Source: JBEIGE01 sp040382055 (GTDB lineage: Bacteria; Pseudomonadota; Gammaproteobacteria; Burkholderiales; Burkholderiaceae_C). Taken from it: 64,000 nucleotides of DNA. Position numbers and translations under genes: made by a program. Of this stretch, positions 7,254-16,240 are shown in pieces. Location of the stretch: positions 1 through 64,000 of the forward strand of contig JBEIGE010000007.1 in assembly GCA_040382055.1 (NCBI GenBank). Reading direction: 5' to 3'. The notes under the pieces were generated by a model, which had not been told where the DNA came from, did not search any database, and worked only from the letters and a program-made list of their open reading frames with translations. Within the stretch, counting starts at the first letter, position 1. Each line of letters begins with the position of its first letter.

Positions 7254-10211
7254 ATGCTGCTTACCAAAAAATCCGACGGCGCTGTAGCCGGTCGTTCTCC
7301 GTTTGTGCACAGCCTCAAGCGTGGCTTGTCTCAGGCCTTGCCCACCATGGACCGGCGCGCCTTTTTGCGTCGTTCTGGTCTGGGGCTGGGCGTGGGTATT
7401 GCCGCGTCGCAACTGACCCTGGTCAAAAAAGCCAATGCAGCTTCGGCTGGCATTGCGGTGGGCGACGGCAAAATTGAAATCAAGCGCACCGTGTGCACGC
7501 ACTGCTCGGTGGGTTGCGCGGTGGATGCGGTGGTTGAAAACGGCGTCTGGGTCCGCCAGGAGCCGGTGTTTGATTCCCCCATCAACCTGGGTGCCCATTG
7601 CGCCAAGGGCGCTGCCCTGCGTGAACACGGCCACGGCGAGTTCCGTTTGCGCTACCCTATGAAGCTGGTCAATGGCAAGTACCAGCGCATCAGCTGGGAC
7701 ACGGCGCTTACCGAAATCAGCGCCAAGATGATTGAGCTGAAAAAGGCCAGCGGCCCTGACAGCATTTACTTTGTCGGGTCTTCCAAGTACAACAACGAGC
7801 AGGCTTATCTGCTGCGCAAGTTTGTCAGTTTCTGGGGCACCAACAACTGCGACCACCAGGCGCGTATTTGCCACTCCACCACGGTGGCTGGCGTTGCCAA
7901 TACCTGGGGTTATGGTGCCATGACCAACTCGTACAACGACATGCAAAACAGCAAAGTCGCCTTGTACATCGGCTCCAACGCTGCCGAGGCGCATCCGGTC
8001 AGCATGCTGCACATGCTGCATGCCAAAGAAACCGGCTGCAAGATGATTGTGGTTGACCCGCGCTACACCCGCACGGCTGCCAAGTCGGATGAATACGTCC
8101 GCATCCGTTCGGGCTCGGATATTCCCTTCCTCTTTGGTGTGCTCTATCACATCTTCAAGAACGGCTGGGAAGACAAAAAATACATCAACGACCGGGTCTA
8201 TGGCATGGACAAGGTCAAAGAAGATGTGATGTCCAAGTGGACACCCGACAAGGTTGAAGAGGCCTGTGGCGTCAAGGAAGCCCAGGTACTCAAAGTGGCC
8301 ACCATGCTCAACGAAAGCCGCCCTGGCACCATCGTCTGGTGTATGGGTCAGACCCAGCACACCACCGGCAATGCCGTGGTTCGCGCCTCGTGCATCTTGC
8401 AGCTGGCTTTGGGCAATGTGGGCAAAACCGGTGGCGGCACCAATATTTTCCGTGGCCACGACAACGTTCAGGGTGCCACCGATGTTGGCCCCAACCCTGA
8501 TTCCTTGCCGGGTTACTACGGTCTGGCCGAAGGCTCGTGGAAACACTTTGCCAAGGCCTGGGGCGTTGATTTTGAGTGGATCAAGAAGCAGTTTTCTTCA
8601 CCGGCCATGATGACCAAGCCCGGCATCACGGTATCGCGCTGGATTGACGGCGTGCTGGAGAAAAACGAACTGATTGACCAGGACTCCAACCTGCGCGGCG
8701 TTTTCTACTGGGGCCATGCGCCCAACTCCCAGACCCGTGGTCTGGAAATGAAACGCGCCATGGACAAGCTGGACCTGCTGGTGGTGGTTGATCCCTATCC
8801 TTCAGCCACTGCCGCCATGGCCGCCATGCCGGGCAAGGCCGAAGACCTCAACCCCAACCGTGCGGTCTATTTGTTGCCAGCGGCCACCCAGTTTGAAACC
8901 AGCGGTTCCTGCACGGCATCCAACCGTTCCATCCAGTGGCGCGAAAAAGTCATAGAGCCGCTCTGGGAGAGCCGCAGCGACCACATGATCATGCACCAGT
9001 TCGCCGAAAAACTGGGCTTTGCTGCCGAGTTGTCCAAGAACTTCAAGATGCAGAAAGTCAAGGGCATGGACGAGCCTGTGCCCGAGGACATCCTGCGTGA
9101 GATCAACAAATCGGTGTGGACCATTGGCTACACCGGCCAGAGCCCCGAGCGCCTGAAGGCCCACATGCGCAATATGCACATGTTCGATGTCAAGACACTC
9201 AAGGCCAAAGGCGGCAAAGACAAGGAAACCGGCTACGACTTCACCGGCGACTATTTCGGTCTCCCCTGGCCCTGCTACGGCACGGCCGAGCTCAAGCACC
9301 CGGGTTCGCCCAATCTGTACGACACCTCCAAGCACGTCATGGAAGGCGGCGGTAACTTCCGCGCCAACTTTGGTGTTGAGCGTGAGGGCAAAAACCTGCT
9401 GGCTGAAGACGGCTCTTATTCCAAGGGCGCAGATATCACCACGGGTTATCCAGAGCTGGACCATGTGCTGCTGAAAAAGCTGGGCTGGTGGGATGAACTC
9501 ACCGAGGCCGAGAAAACAGCGGCCGAGGGCAAAAACTGGAAAACCGACTCTTCAGGCGGCATGATCCGCGTGTTCATGAAAGGGCATGGCTGCCACCCCT
9601 TTGGCAATGCCAAAGCCCGCGCCGTGGTCTGGAACTTCCCCGATGCCGTGCCGCAGCACCGCGAGCCGCTGTATGGCACGCGCCCTGACCTGATAGCCAA
9701 ATACCCGTCGCACGACGACCAGAAATCCCGCTGGCGCATGCCCATCCTGTACAAGACCTTGCAGGCCAAAAACGTGGCCGACAAGCTGCATGAGAAGTTC
9801 CCGCTGATCATGACATCGGGTCGTCTGGTGGAGTACGAGGGCGGTGGCGAAGAAACCCGTTCCAACCCCTGGTTGGCTGAACTGCAGCAGGAAATGTTCA
9901 TTGAGCTCAACCCCAAGACGGCTGCCGACCGGGGCATACGCAACGGCGAACGCGTCTGGATGAGCTCTCCTACCGGTGCCCGCCTCAATGTGCAGGCCAT
10001 GGTGACCGAACGGGTGGGCCCAGACACCGTGTTTCTGCCCTTCCATTTCTCGGGTCGCTGGCAGGGGGCCGACATGCTGGCGCACTACCCCACTGGAGCA
10101 GCTCCCATTGTGCGTGGCGAGGCCATCAACACCGCCACCACTTACGGTTACGACATCATCACCATGATGCAGGAAACCAAGACCACCATTTGCAACGTTG
10201 AAAAAGCCTGA
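7254..10211 (+). CDS. fdhA: Formate dehydrogenase catalytic (alpha) subunit, periplasmic, molybdopterin type
   Basis: The product has 985 residues from ATG 7254, with GGAG at 7244-7247. A TAT signal is present (DRRAFLRRSG at about 33-42), so the enzyme is exported folded. The [4Fe-4S] ligands are Cys81, Cys84, Cys88 and Cys116. The catalytic position is in ARICHSTTVAG (Cys206), so this is a Cys rather than selenocysteine enzyme. The C-terminal molybdopterin-dinucleotide domain ends near TYGYDI. It oxidises formate to CO2 and passes electrons to the beta and gamma subunits encoded next. A damaged copy of its first 130 bases lies at 1292-1418. Confidence 0.95.
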   Translation: MLLTKKSDGAVAGRSPFVHSLKRGLSQALPTMDRRAFLRRSGLGLGVGIAASQLTLVKKANAASAGIAVGDGKIEIKRTVCTHCSVGCAVDAVVENGVWVRQEPVFDSPINLGAHCAKGAALREHGHGEFRLRYPMKLVNGKYQRISWDTALTEISAKMIELKKASGPDSIYFVGSSKYNNEQAYLLRKFVSFWGTNNCDHQARICHSTTVAGVANTWGYGAMTNSYNDMQNSKVALYIGSNAAEAHPVSMLHMLHAKETGCKMIVVDPRYTRTAAKSDEYVRIRSGSDIPFLFGVLYHIFKNGWEDKKYINDRVYGMDKVKEDVMSKWTPDKVEEACGVKEAQVLKVATMLNESRPGTIVWCMGQTQHTTGNAVVRASCILQLALGNVGKTGGGTNIFRGHDNVQGATDVGPNPDSLPGYYGLAEGSWKHFAKAWGVDFEWIKKQFSSPAMMTKPGITVSRWIDGVLEKNELIDQDSNLRGVFYWGHAPNSQTRGLEMKRAMDKLDLLVVVDPYPSATAAMAAMPGKAEDLNPNRAVYLLPAATQFETSGSCTASNRSIQWREKVIEPLWESRSDHMIMHQFAEKLGFAAELSKNFKMQKVKGMDEPVPEDILREINKSVWTIGYTGQSPERLKAHMRNMHMFDVKTLKAKGGKDKETGYDFTGDYFGLPWPCYGTAELKHPGSPNLYDTSKHVMEGGGNFRANFGVEREGKNLLAEDGSYSKGADITTGYPELDHVLLKKLGWWDELTEAEKTAAEGKNWKTDSSGGMIRVFMKGHGCHPFGNAKARAVVWNFPDAVPQHREPLYGTRPDLIAKYPSHDDQKSRWRMPILYKTLQAKNVADKLHEKFPLIMTSGRLVEYEGGGEETRSNPWLAELQQEMFIELNPKTAADRGIRNGERVWMSSPTGARLNVQAMVTERVGPDTVFLPFHFSGRWQGADMLAHYPTGAAPIVRGEAINTATTYGYDIITMMQETKTTICNVEKA
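7362..7488 (+). repeat. fdhA segment duplicated at 1292-1418
   Basis: This is the parent copy of the second half of the relic repeat. It encodes the TAT-signal h-region and the first residues of mature FdhA. The sequence TTTTTGCG at 7362-7369 is the microhomology at which the copy near 1.3 kb was joined to the promoter segment. Confidence 0.85.
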
Positions 10212-10236
10212 GCGCTTTTAAACCCAGGAGTTTGAT

Positions 10237-10860
10237 ATGGCAAGAATGAAGTTTGTATGTGATGCAGAGCGTTGTATTGAGTGCAATGGCTGCGTGACCG
10301 CCTGCAAAAACGAGCACGAGGTGCCTTGGGGCGTGAACCGCCGCCGGGTGGTCACCCTCAATGACGGCGTGCCCGGTGAAAAGTCGATTTCGGTGGCCTG
10401 CATGCACTGCAGCGACGCCCCCTGCATGGCGGTCTGCCCGGTCAACTGCTTCTACCGTACCGATGAAGGTGTGGTGCTGCATGACAAAGACGTGTGCATA
10501 GGCTGCGGTTACTGCTCGTATGCCTGCCCGTTTGGTGCGCCGCAGTTTCCCTCTGCCGGTACCTTCGGGGTGCGCGGCAAAATGGACAAGTGCACCTTCT
10601 GTGCCGGTGGCCCGGAAGCCAACGGCAGCCAGGCTGAATTTGAGAAATACGGACGCAACCGTCTGGCCGAAGGCAAGTTGCCGGCCTGTGCCGAGATGTG
10701 TTCCACCAAGGCCCTGTTGGCCGGTGATGGTGACATGGTGGCTGACATCTTCCGCACCCGCGTTTTGCAACGCGGCAAGGGTGCCGAGGTGTGGGGCTGG
10801 GGCACGGCCTATGGCTCCAAGCAGGCAGGTCAGCCTGCACCGGCAGGAGCCAAGTCATGA
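10237..10860 (+). CDS. fdhB: Formate dehydrogenase iron-sulfur (beta) subunit
   Basis: The product has 207 residues and a good ribosome binding site (AGGAG 10226-10230). Four ferredoxin-type Cys clusters are visible: CIECNGCVTAC, CMHCSDAPCMAVC, CIGCGYCSYAC and CTFC...CAEMC. These hold the four [4Fe-4S] centres that wire FdhA to the membrane cytochrome. There is no signal peptide, as expected if it is exported with FdhA by hitch-hiking on the TAT signal. It lacks the C-terminal membrane anchor of the E. coli FdnH/FdoH type and is closer in size to FDH3-type beta subunits. Its stop overlaps the next start (ATGA). Confidence 0.95.
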   Translation: MARMKFVCDAERCIECNGCVTACKNEHEVPWGVNRRRVVTLNDGVPGEKSISVACMHCSDAPCMAVCPVNCFYRTDEGVVLHDKDVCIGCGYCSYACPFGAPQFPSAGTFGVRGKMDKCTFCAGGPEANGSQAEFEKYGRNRLAEGKLPACAEMCSTKALLAGDGDMVADIFRTRVLQRGKGAEVWGWGTAYGSKQAGQPAPAGAKS

Positions 10861-11090
10861 AGCGCGTCCTGATGCTTGTGGCCGCCAGCGCATGCCTGGC
10901 CGCCTGTGGCGACAAGCCCCAGTCTGCCGGTGGCGTCAAACAGGACACAGCGCCGTTTACCGGTACCGGTAAACCGTATGTAGATGCCGGCTGGAAGCAG
11001 GGCGACAAAGCCAGCTGGGAAGCCCACCTCAAGGCGCGTGTCCAGAACACGCAAAACGAGTATTCCCTCAACAGCCCCAAGACGAACTGA
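10857..11090 (+). CDS. Small lipoprotein inside the FDH operon
   Basis: The product has 77 residues from ATG 10857, which overlaps the fdhB stop and has a CAGGAG site upstream. It has a lipoprotein signal with LAAC as lipobox (Cys17), so it should be anchored in a membrane facing the periplasm. The rest is polar with PYVDAGWKQGD and SWEAHLKARVQNTQNEY. No known domain is recognised. Its position between beta and gamma subunit genes suggests a role in assembling or tethering the complex, which is an inference. Confidence 0.75.
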   Translation: MKRVLMLVAASACLAACGDKPQSAGGVKQDTAPFTGTGKPYVDAGWKQGDKASWEAHLKARVQNTQNEYSLNSPKTN

Positions 11091-11103
11091 CGGGATGCCC
11101 CAC

Positions 11104-12267
11104 ATGATCAAAGCATTTGCTTTCGCAGGCTTGATGGCGCTGGGTGTCATGCATCCTGCGCTGGCACAAGACAAGCTCAAAGTTGATGGCGCTGCAGTTC
11201 AGGCTGCGCCCGCAGAGCCGGGCGGCATCAAAAGCCAGAACATCATGGATGTCAAGCCTGATGCCAGTTCCGAGCCAGGCTATGCCAGCCAGAACAATGG
11301 CGAACGCGCCAAGGTTCAGCCGGGCAACAACGCGCCCATGTGGCGTCAGGTGGGCCAAGGTGTGACGGGCTTTAGCAGCCTGCCTGACCCCGAGGCAGGC
11401 AACCTGATTCAGCCCTTTGTGCAATACCCCGGCTCCAGCTTGACCAATGCAGGCGAAGCCTGGCGGCAGGTTCGCAACAACTGGCTGATTCCTTACGGTG
11501 GTTCCCTGCTGCTGATTGCCTTGGGTGCACTGGCGCTGTTTTATTACCGCAAGGGCACGATACAGGTGCATGGCGCACCCACTGGCCGCAAGATTGAACG
11601 CTTTACTGCCATTGAACGTTCTGCGCATTGGGCCAATGCCATTGCCTTTGTGATTCTGGCGGTCTCAGGCATTGTGATGGCCTTTGGCAAATTCTTCTTG
11701 TTGCCGATCATGGGCTCCACCCTGTTTGGCTGGTTGACCTATGCCCTGAAAAACGCGCACAACTTTGCCGGGCCGCTGTTTGCGGTGTCTTTGGTGATTG
11801 TGATTGTGACCTTCGTCAAGGACAACCTGCCCAGCGGCGACGACATCACGTGGCTGCTCAAGGGCGGTGGCTTGTTCTCGGGCGAGCACGTACCTTCGCA
11901 CCGCTTTAACGCCGGTGAAAAAGTATTGTTCTGGAGCGGCGTGTTTGTGTTGGGTCTGGTGGTGGTGGGTTCCGGCCTGGTGCTGGACAAACTGATCCCC
12001 GGCCTGATTTATGAGCGCGGCACCATGCAGATCAGCCACATGATTCACGCGGCGGCTGCGGTACTCATGATGGCCCTGTTCTTTGGGCACATCTATATGG
12101 GAACCATTGGCATGGCGGGTGCCTACAGCGCCATGCGCACCGGCTATGTGGATGAAGCCTGGGCCAAGGAACACCATGAGCTGTGGTACGACGACATCAA
12201 GAGTGGAAAAATCCCGGCCCAACGAACGGCTGCAACAACCAGCGCCGGCCAACCGGCCCAAGCCTGA
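11104..12267 (+). CDS. fdhC: Formate dehydrogenase cytochrome b (gamma) subunit
   Basis: The product has 387 residues from ATG 11104; an ATG at 11095 is possible. It begins with a cleavable signal peptide (IKAFAFAGLMALGVMHPALA) and a periplasmic stretch of about 100 residues, longer than in E. coli FdnI. The four-helix cytochrome b556 domain follows from about 145, starting with IERFTAIERSAHWANA (haem-ligand His). Further haem-ligand candidates are in HNFAGPLF, ISHMIHAAAA and FFGHIYMG. It takes electrons from FdhB and reduces quinone. Confidence 0.92.
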   Translation: MIKAFAFAGLMALGVMHPALAQDKLKVDGAAVQAAPAEPGGIKSQNIMDVKPDASSEPGYASQNNGERAKVQPGNNAPMWRQVGQGVTGFSSLPDPEAGNLIQPFVQYPGSSLTNAGEAWRQVRNNWLIPYGGSLLLIALGALALFYYRKGTIQVHGAPTGRKIERFTAIERSAHWANAIAFVILAVSGIVMAFGKFFLLPIMGSTLFGWLTYALKNAHNFAGPLFAVSLVIVIVTFVKDNLPSGDDITWLLKGGGLFSGEHVPSHRFNAGEKVLFWSGVFVLGLVVVGSGLVLDKLIPGLIYERGTMQISHMIHAAAAVLMMALFFGHIYMGTIGMAGAYSAMRTGYVDEAWAKEHHELWYDDIKSGKIPAQRTAATTSAGQPAQA

Positions 12268-12285
12268 CATCCTTGTGAGTGACTT

Positions 12286-12663
12286 ATGAAACCTCTATTT
12301 ATTCTTATTGCCGGCTTGGCCTTGTCTGCATCAGTGCATGCCAAACTGCCTCCCCTGAGTGACGAAGCCAAAGCCAAGGCTGCAGAAACCGCGGCCAAAA
12401 CCGCACATGCCGGCAAGGTAGACAACTACCTGCTGTGCAAGTCGATCGAGAAAACTGCGGCGCACTATTACAAAACCGCCAAGGCCGAACGCAAAGAGAC
12501 CAAGCCACCGGTGGCAACCGCGCCCTGCGTAGACCCTGGCAAGTTTGTTTATGAGCCCGCACCTGCTGCAACTACCTCGGCTGCTGCTCCGGCAGCACCC
12601 GCAGCACCGGCCGCGCCAGCAGCCGCAGCAGCCAAGCCCGCAGATCCGAAGAAAAAATCCTGA
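12286..12663 (+). CDS. Small exported Ala/Pro-rich protein, last gene of the FDH operon
   Basis: The product has 125 residues with a signal peptide cleaved after VHA. The mature part has a Lys/Ala-rich helix and two Cys (LLCKS and APCVD), and ends in a low-complexity APAAPAAPAAPAAA tail followed by KKK. It starts 18 bases after the cytochrome gene and precedes a strong terminator, so it belongs to the operon. No function is known to me; a small periplasmic partner of the dehydrogenase is plausible. Confidence 0.75.
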   Translation: MKPLFILIAGLALSASVHAKLPPLSDEAKAKAAETAAKTAHAGKVDNYLLCKSIEKTAAHYYKTAKAERKETKPPVATAPCVDPGKFVYEPAPAATTSAAAPAAPAAPAAPAAAAAKPADPKKKS

Positions 12664-12703
12664 GCGCATAGCACGGCTGAAACCTTCGAGTTGACGTGAC
12701 CAT

Positions 12704-12734
12704 GGGCCGGGGCCTCAAAGCCCCGGCCCTTTTT
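12704..12734 (+). terminator. Rho-independent terminator of the FDH operon
   Basis: GGGCCGGGGC at 12704-12713 pairs perfectly with GCCCCGGCCC at 12720-12729 around a six-base loop and is followed by TTTTT. It lies 41 bases after the last FDH operon gene and 17 bases before fdhD, so fdhD must have its own promoter or depend on read-through. Confidence 0.9.
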
Positions 12735-12750
12735 GCTGTAGGCTACCCGC

Positions 12751-13587
12751 ATGGCAACAGATTTACTCCCCACACTCACCCAGGCCAGTGCACCGCTGAC
12801 CCAGGAGGTGCAAGCCCTCAATGAGTTGGGCGAACCCCAGGTGGTGTCTATCCCGGCTGAGCGCGCACTGACGGTGTATGTGGACAAGCGTGAACTGCTC
12901 ACCCTCATGACCTTGGGTGCCCACCCTGAATGGCTGGTGCTGGGCTTTTTACGCAACCAGCGGCTGGTGACTTCTGTGCACGACATTGAATCTGTCACCG
13001 TGGACTGGGAGGTGGGTGCCGCTGCCGTCAAGACCCGCCATGGCATTGACAATCTGGAGCAGCGCACGGCCACGCGCGTGGTGACCACCGGCTGCGGCCA
13101 AGGCAGTGTGTTTGGCGGGCTGATGGATGAGATTGACCAGATCAAGCTCTCGGGATCGGCCTTGAAGCAGTCTGAGCTGTACGGCCTGGTCAACGCCATC
13201 CGCTTGAAGGAGACGACCTACAAATCAGCGGGCTCGGTGCATGGCTGCGCGCTGTTCAGCGGCCAGGATATGCTGATGTTTGTGGAAGACGTGGGCCGTC
13301 ACAACGCCATTGACACCATTGCCGGCTGGATGTGGCTGCAAGACGATATGACCGGCTCGGACAAGGTGTTCTACACCACAGGAAGATTGACCAGCGAAAT
13401 GGTGATCAAGTCAGCACAAATGGGCGTGCCCATGGTGGTCTCACGCAGTGGCATTACCCAGATGGGGCTGGCAATTGCCCAGCGTCTGGGCCTGTGTGCG
13501 GTGGGCCGCGCCACCAACAAGCGGTTTCTTTGCTACAGCGGCTTTGAGCGGCTGGTGCTGCAGCCCGAGCTGGTCAAGCAACCATGA
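12751..13587 (+). CDS. fdhD: Formate dehydrogenase accessory sulfurtransferase FdhD
   Basis: The product has 278 residues. FdhD carries sulfur from IscS to the molybdenum cofactor of formate dehydrogenase, a step required for activity. Family landmarks are ERALTVYVD, the loop VVTTGCGQGS (Cys115), SVHGCALF, EDVGRHNAIDTI and FYTTGRLTSEMV. E. coli FdhD has a CXXC pair in the mobile loop; here only the first Cys is kept. Its ATGA overlap with the downstream permease shows cotranscription. It serves the dehydrogenase encoded just upstream. Confidence 0.95.
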   Translation: MATDLLPTLTQASAPLTQEVQALNELGEPQVVSIPAERALTVYVDKRELLTLMTLGAHPEWLVLGFLRNQRLVTSVHDIESVTVDWEVGAAAVKTRHGIDNLEQRTATRVVTTGCGQGSVFGGLMDEIDQIKLSGSALKQSELYGLVNAIRLKETTYKSAGSVHGCALFSGQDMLMFVEDVGRHNAIDTIAGWMWLQDDMTGSDKVFYTTGRLTSEMVIKSAQMGVPMVVSRSGITQMGLAIAQRLGLCAVGRATNKRFLCYSGFERLVLQPELVKQP

Positions 13588-16127
13588 ACATGACCTTCTG
13601 GCAACTTGGCTGGCGCACCTTGTGGCGCGATCTGCGCTCGGGTGAACTCAAGCTCATCCTGGTGGCCGTCACCCTGGCGGTGGCGGCGTTGACCGCTGTG
13701 GGGTTTTTTGCAGACCGCATTAACGGCGGCTTGCAGCGCGATGCCCGCCAGCTCATTGGTGGCGACGCGGTGATCTCCAGCGACAACGCAACCCCCGCAG
13801 CCTTTGCCGACAAAGCCCGTGAGCTGGGCCTTAAAACCTCGGGCACGCTGGGTTTTCCGACCATGGCGCGCGCACCCGAAGCCCAGGGCGGTGCCAGCAA
13901 ACTGGTGGCCTTGAAGTCTGTGGAAGCGGGCTACCCCTTGCGCGGCAAGCTCACGGTGGCCACGCAACTGGATGCGCCGGGCAGCGTCACCCGCGATATT
14001 CCGGCTGCCGGCGAGGCCTGGGTGGACGCTGGCGTGCTGGATTCGCTCAGCCTGAGCCTGGGTGATGTGCTGCTGGTGGGCGAGTCGGCATTCAAAATCA
14101 GTAAAGTGGTGCTGACCGAACCCGACCGGGGGGCCGGCTTTGTGAACTTTGCGCCCCGCGTCATGATCAACCAGGCCGACATGGCGGCCACCCAGCTGAT
14201 ACAGCCCGCCAGCCGCCTGACCTACCGCTTGGCCGTGGCCGGTGAAGACCCACAGGTTCTGGCGTTTGTGAAGTGGTCACTCGCGCACATCAAAAGCCAG
14301 GAGATCAGGGGCATACGAGTGGATTCCGGACTGAGCCGGCAGCGCACGGATGCCCAAGCCACCGGCCGGGCAGAAACACAAACCATAGACCGCGCAGAAA
14401 AATTCCTCAACCTGGTGGCCCTGCTGGCGGCCTTGCTCAGTGCGGTGGCGGTGGCGCTGGCCGCCCGCGCCTTTGCCGCCAACCATCTGGACGATTGCGC
14501 CATGCTGCGCGTGTTGGGTTTAAGCCAGCGCACCATTGCCGCCAGCTATGCCTTTGAGTTTTTACTCATCGGGCTGGCCGCCAGCGGCTTGGGCACGCTG
14601 GCGGGTTTTGCGGTTCACCACGTGTTTGTGCTGCTGCTGGCCGGTTTGGTGGAATCTGCACTGCCTGCGGCCAGTGCCTGGCCAATTGTGTTCGGGCTGG
14701 GCGTGGGCCTGACGCTGTTGCTGGCCTTTGGCCTGCCGCCGGTGCTCCAACTCGCCCAGGTGCCGGCCCTGCGCGTGATTCGCCGGGATCTGGGTAGCCT
14801 GCGCCCGGCCTCGGTAGGTGTGCTGGTGCTGGGTGTGGCCGGCTTTGCTGCCTTGCTCATGGCTGCCAGCAGCGACCTGAAACTGGGCCTGATCGCGGTG
14901 GGTGGTTTTGCGGCTGCAGCCGGCGTATTTGCGGTGATGAGCTGGTTGGCCGTCAAGCTGCTGCGCCGCAGCGTCAATGAGACCACCGCCCCGCGCTGGC
15001 TGGTGCTGGCCACGCGGCAAATATCGGCGCGCCCGGCGTATGCGGTGGTGCAGGTCAGCAGCTTGGCCGTGGGCATGCTGGCGCTGATTTTGCTGGTGTT
15101 GTTGCGGACCGATTTGATCAGCAGCTGGCGGCAAGCCACCCCGGCCAGTGCGCCGGACCGCTTTGTCATTAACGTCATGCCGGAACAAAGCGATGCCTTT
15201 CAGGACGCCTTGCGTGCCGGTGGCGTGAGCGATTTCGACTGGTATCCCATGATCCGCGGCCGGCTGATTGCCATCAATGGCCGCACCGTGCAGCCCGAAG
15301 ACTTTGCCGAAGACCGGGCGCGGCGTCTGGTCGACCGCGAGTTCAACCTGTCCAACAGCGCCCAGCAGCCGCCGCACAACCAGGTTGTGGCCGGACGCTG
15401 GACCCATGAAGAGCAAGACGCCATCAGTGTGGAAGACGGTATTGCCAAAACCCTGGGCCTGAAGCTGGGTGACCGCTTGCGCTTTGAGATTGGTGGCGTG
15501 CAAACCGAGTCGCGCATCACGTCTTTGCGCAAGGTGGACTGGGGCTCCATGCGGGCCAACTTTTTTGTCATGTACCCGCTCAGCCACATGCCCGATGTGC
15601 CCCGCACCTTCATGACGGCCTACAAAGCGCCAGACAAGCCCGGTTTTGACAATGCACTGATTCGCAGTTTTCCCAACATCACCCAGGTGAACATGAGCGC
15701 CACCTTGAAACAGGTGCAGCGCGTGCTGGACCAGGTGATAGGCGCGGTGGAGTTTTTGTTTGGCTTTACCCTGGCCGCCGGGTTGGTGGTGCTGTTTGCA
15801 GCGGTCACGGCCACCCGTGAAGAGCGCACCCGCGAGTTTGCAATTTTGCGTGCCATTGGTGCTAGCGCGGTTTTGCTGCGCCAGGTGCAGCGGGCTGAAC
15901 TGGCCGGCGTGGGCCTGCTGGCGGGTTTTTTGGCCTCGGTGGTGGCATCAGCCGTGGGCTGGGCGCTGGCGCGATTTGTATTTGAATTTGACTGGATGGT
16001 ATCGCTGTGGGTCCCGCTGTGGGGCTCTCTGGCAGGGGCCTTGTTGGCCTGGGCTGCAGGCTGGTGGGGCCTGCGCGATGTGTTGCGCCGTCCGGTGGTG
16101 GACACCTTGCGACGCGCTGCTCAGTAA
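13584..16127 (+). CDS. YbbP-like ABC transporter permease (FtsX family)
   Basis: The product has 847 residues and about ten hydrophobic segments: one at 20-45, groups near 280-480, and a C-terminal set from 720. Two FtsX modules (MacB-PCD/FtsX fold) flank a soluble region of about 200 residues; FTLAAGLVVLFAAVTATREERTREFAILRAIGAS is the second FtsX core, matched only in part by ARAFAANHLDDCAMLRVLG in the first. Such proteins normally work with a YbbA-type ATPase in extracting lipids or lipoproteins. No ATPase gene lies next to it here, which is unusual. The start overlaps the fdhD stop (ATGA). Confidence 0.85.
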   Translation: MNMTFWQLGWRTLWRDLRSGELKLILVAVTLAVAALTAVGFFADRINGGLQRDARQLIGGDAVISSDNATPAAFADKARELGLKTSGTLGFPTMARAPEAQGGASKLVALKSVEAGYPLRGKLTVATQLDAPGSVTRDIPAAGEAWVDAGVLDSLSLSLGDVLLVGESAFKISKVVLTEPDRGAGFVNFAPRVMINQADMAATQLIQPASRLTYRLAVAGEDPQVLAFVKWSLAHIKSQEIRGIRVDSGLSRQRTDAQATGRAETQTIDRAEKFLNLVALLAALLSAVAVALAARAFAANHLDDCAMLRVLGLSQRTIAASYAFEFLLIGLAASGLGTLAGFAVHHVFVLLLAGLVESALPAASAWPIVFGLGVGLTLLLAFGLPPVLQLAQVPALRVIRRDLGSLRPASVGVLVLGVAGFAALLMAASSDLKLGLIAVGGFAAAAGVFAVMSWLAVKLLRRSVNETTAPRWLVLATRQISARPAYAVVQVSSLAVGMLALILLVLLRTDLISSWRQATPASAPDRFVINVMPEQSDAFQDALRAGGVSDFDWYPMIRGRLIAINGRTVQPEDFAEDRARRLVDREFNLSNSAQQPPHNQVVAGRWTHEEQDAISVEDGIAKTLGLKLGDRLRFEIGGVQTESRITSLRKVDWGSMRANFFVMYPLSHMPDVPRTFMTAYKAPDKPGFDNALIRSFPNITQVNMSATLKQVQRVLDQVIGAVEFLFGFTLAAGLVVLFAAVTATREERTREFAILRAIGASAVLLRQVQRAELAGVGLLAGFLASVVASAVGWALARFVFEFDWMVSLWVPLWGSLAGALLAWAAGWWGLRDVLRRPVVDTLRRAAQ

Positions 16128-16139
16128 CGCTTATTGCAG

Positions 16140-16240
16140 GGGTCTGGGGGGCAGAGCGTTCTGCTCCGTGTCCTCCACCCGACCGCTTGCGCGCTCGGGC
16201 TCCCCCTTGACCTGCGCAGAACGCTCTGCCCCCCAGACCC
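16140..16240. terminator. Long perfect inverted repeat between convergent genes
   Basis: Arms 16140-16164 and 16216-16240 are perfect 25-base complements (GGGTCTGGGGGGCAGAGCGT... and its reverse complement) separated by 51 bases. The spacer contains a smaller stem (CCCGA/TCGGG). The right arm abuts the ureG stop codon and the left lies 12 bases past the permease stop, so it can terminate both strands. There is no T tract. Its length and perfection also fit a REP-like dispersed element. Confidence 0.6.

Noticed and set aside
7209..8546. A 445-codon minus-strand frame opposite fdhA
   Set aside because: It is fully antisense to a strongly conserved gene and has no family resemblance. It matters only because its end is copied as the chimeric tail of the large ORF near 1.3 kb.
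10237..10860. FDH beta subunit as a heterodisulfide or hydrogenase ferredoxin
   Set aside because: The operon order with a molybdopterin alpha subunit and cytochrome b gamma subunit fixes it as the formate dehydrogenase beta subunit.
14562..15587. A 341-codon minus-strand frame within the YbbP-like gene
   Set aside because: Composition is that of a GC shadow and the sense gene is clear.
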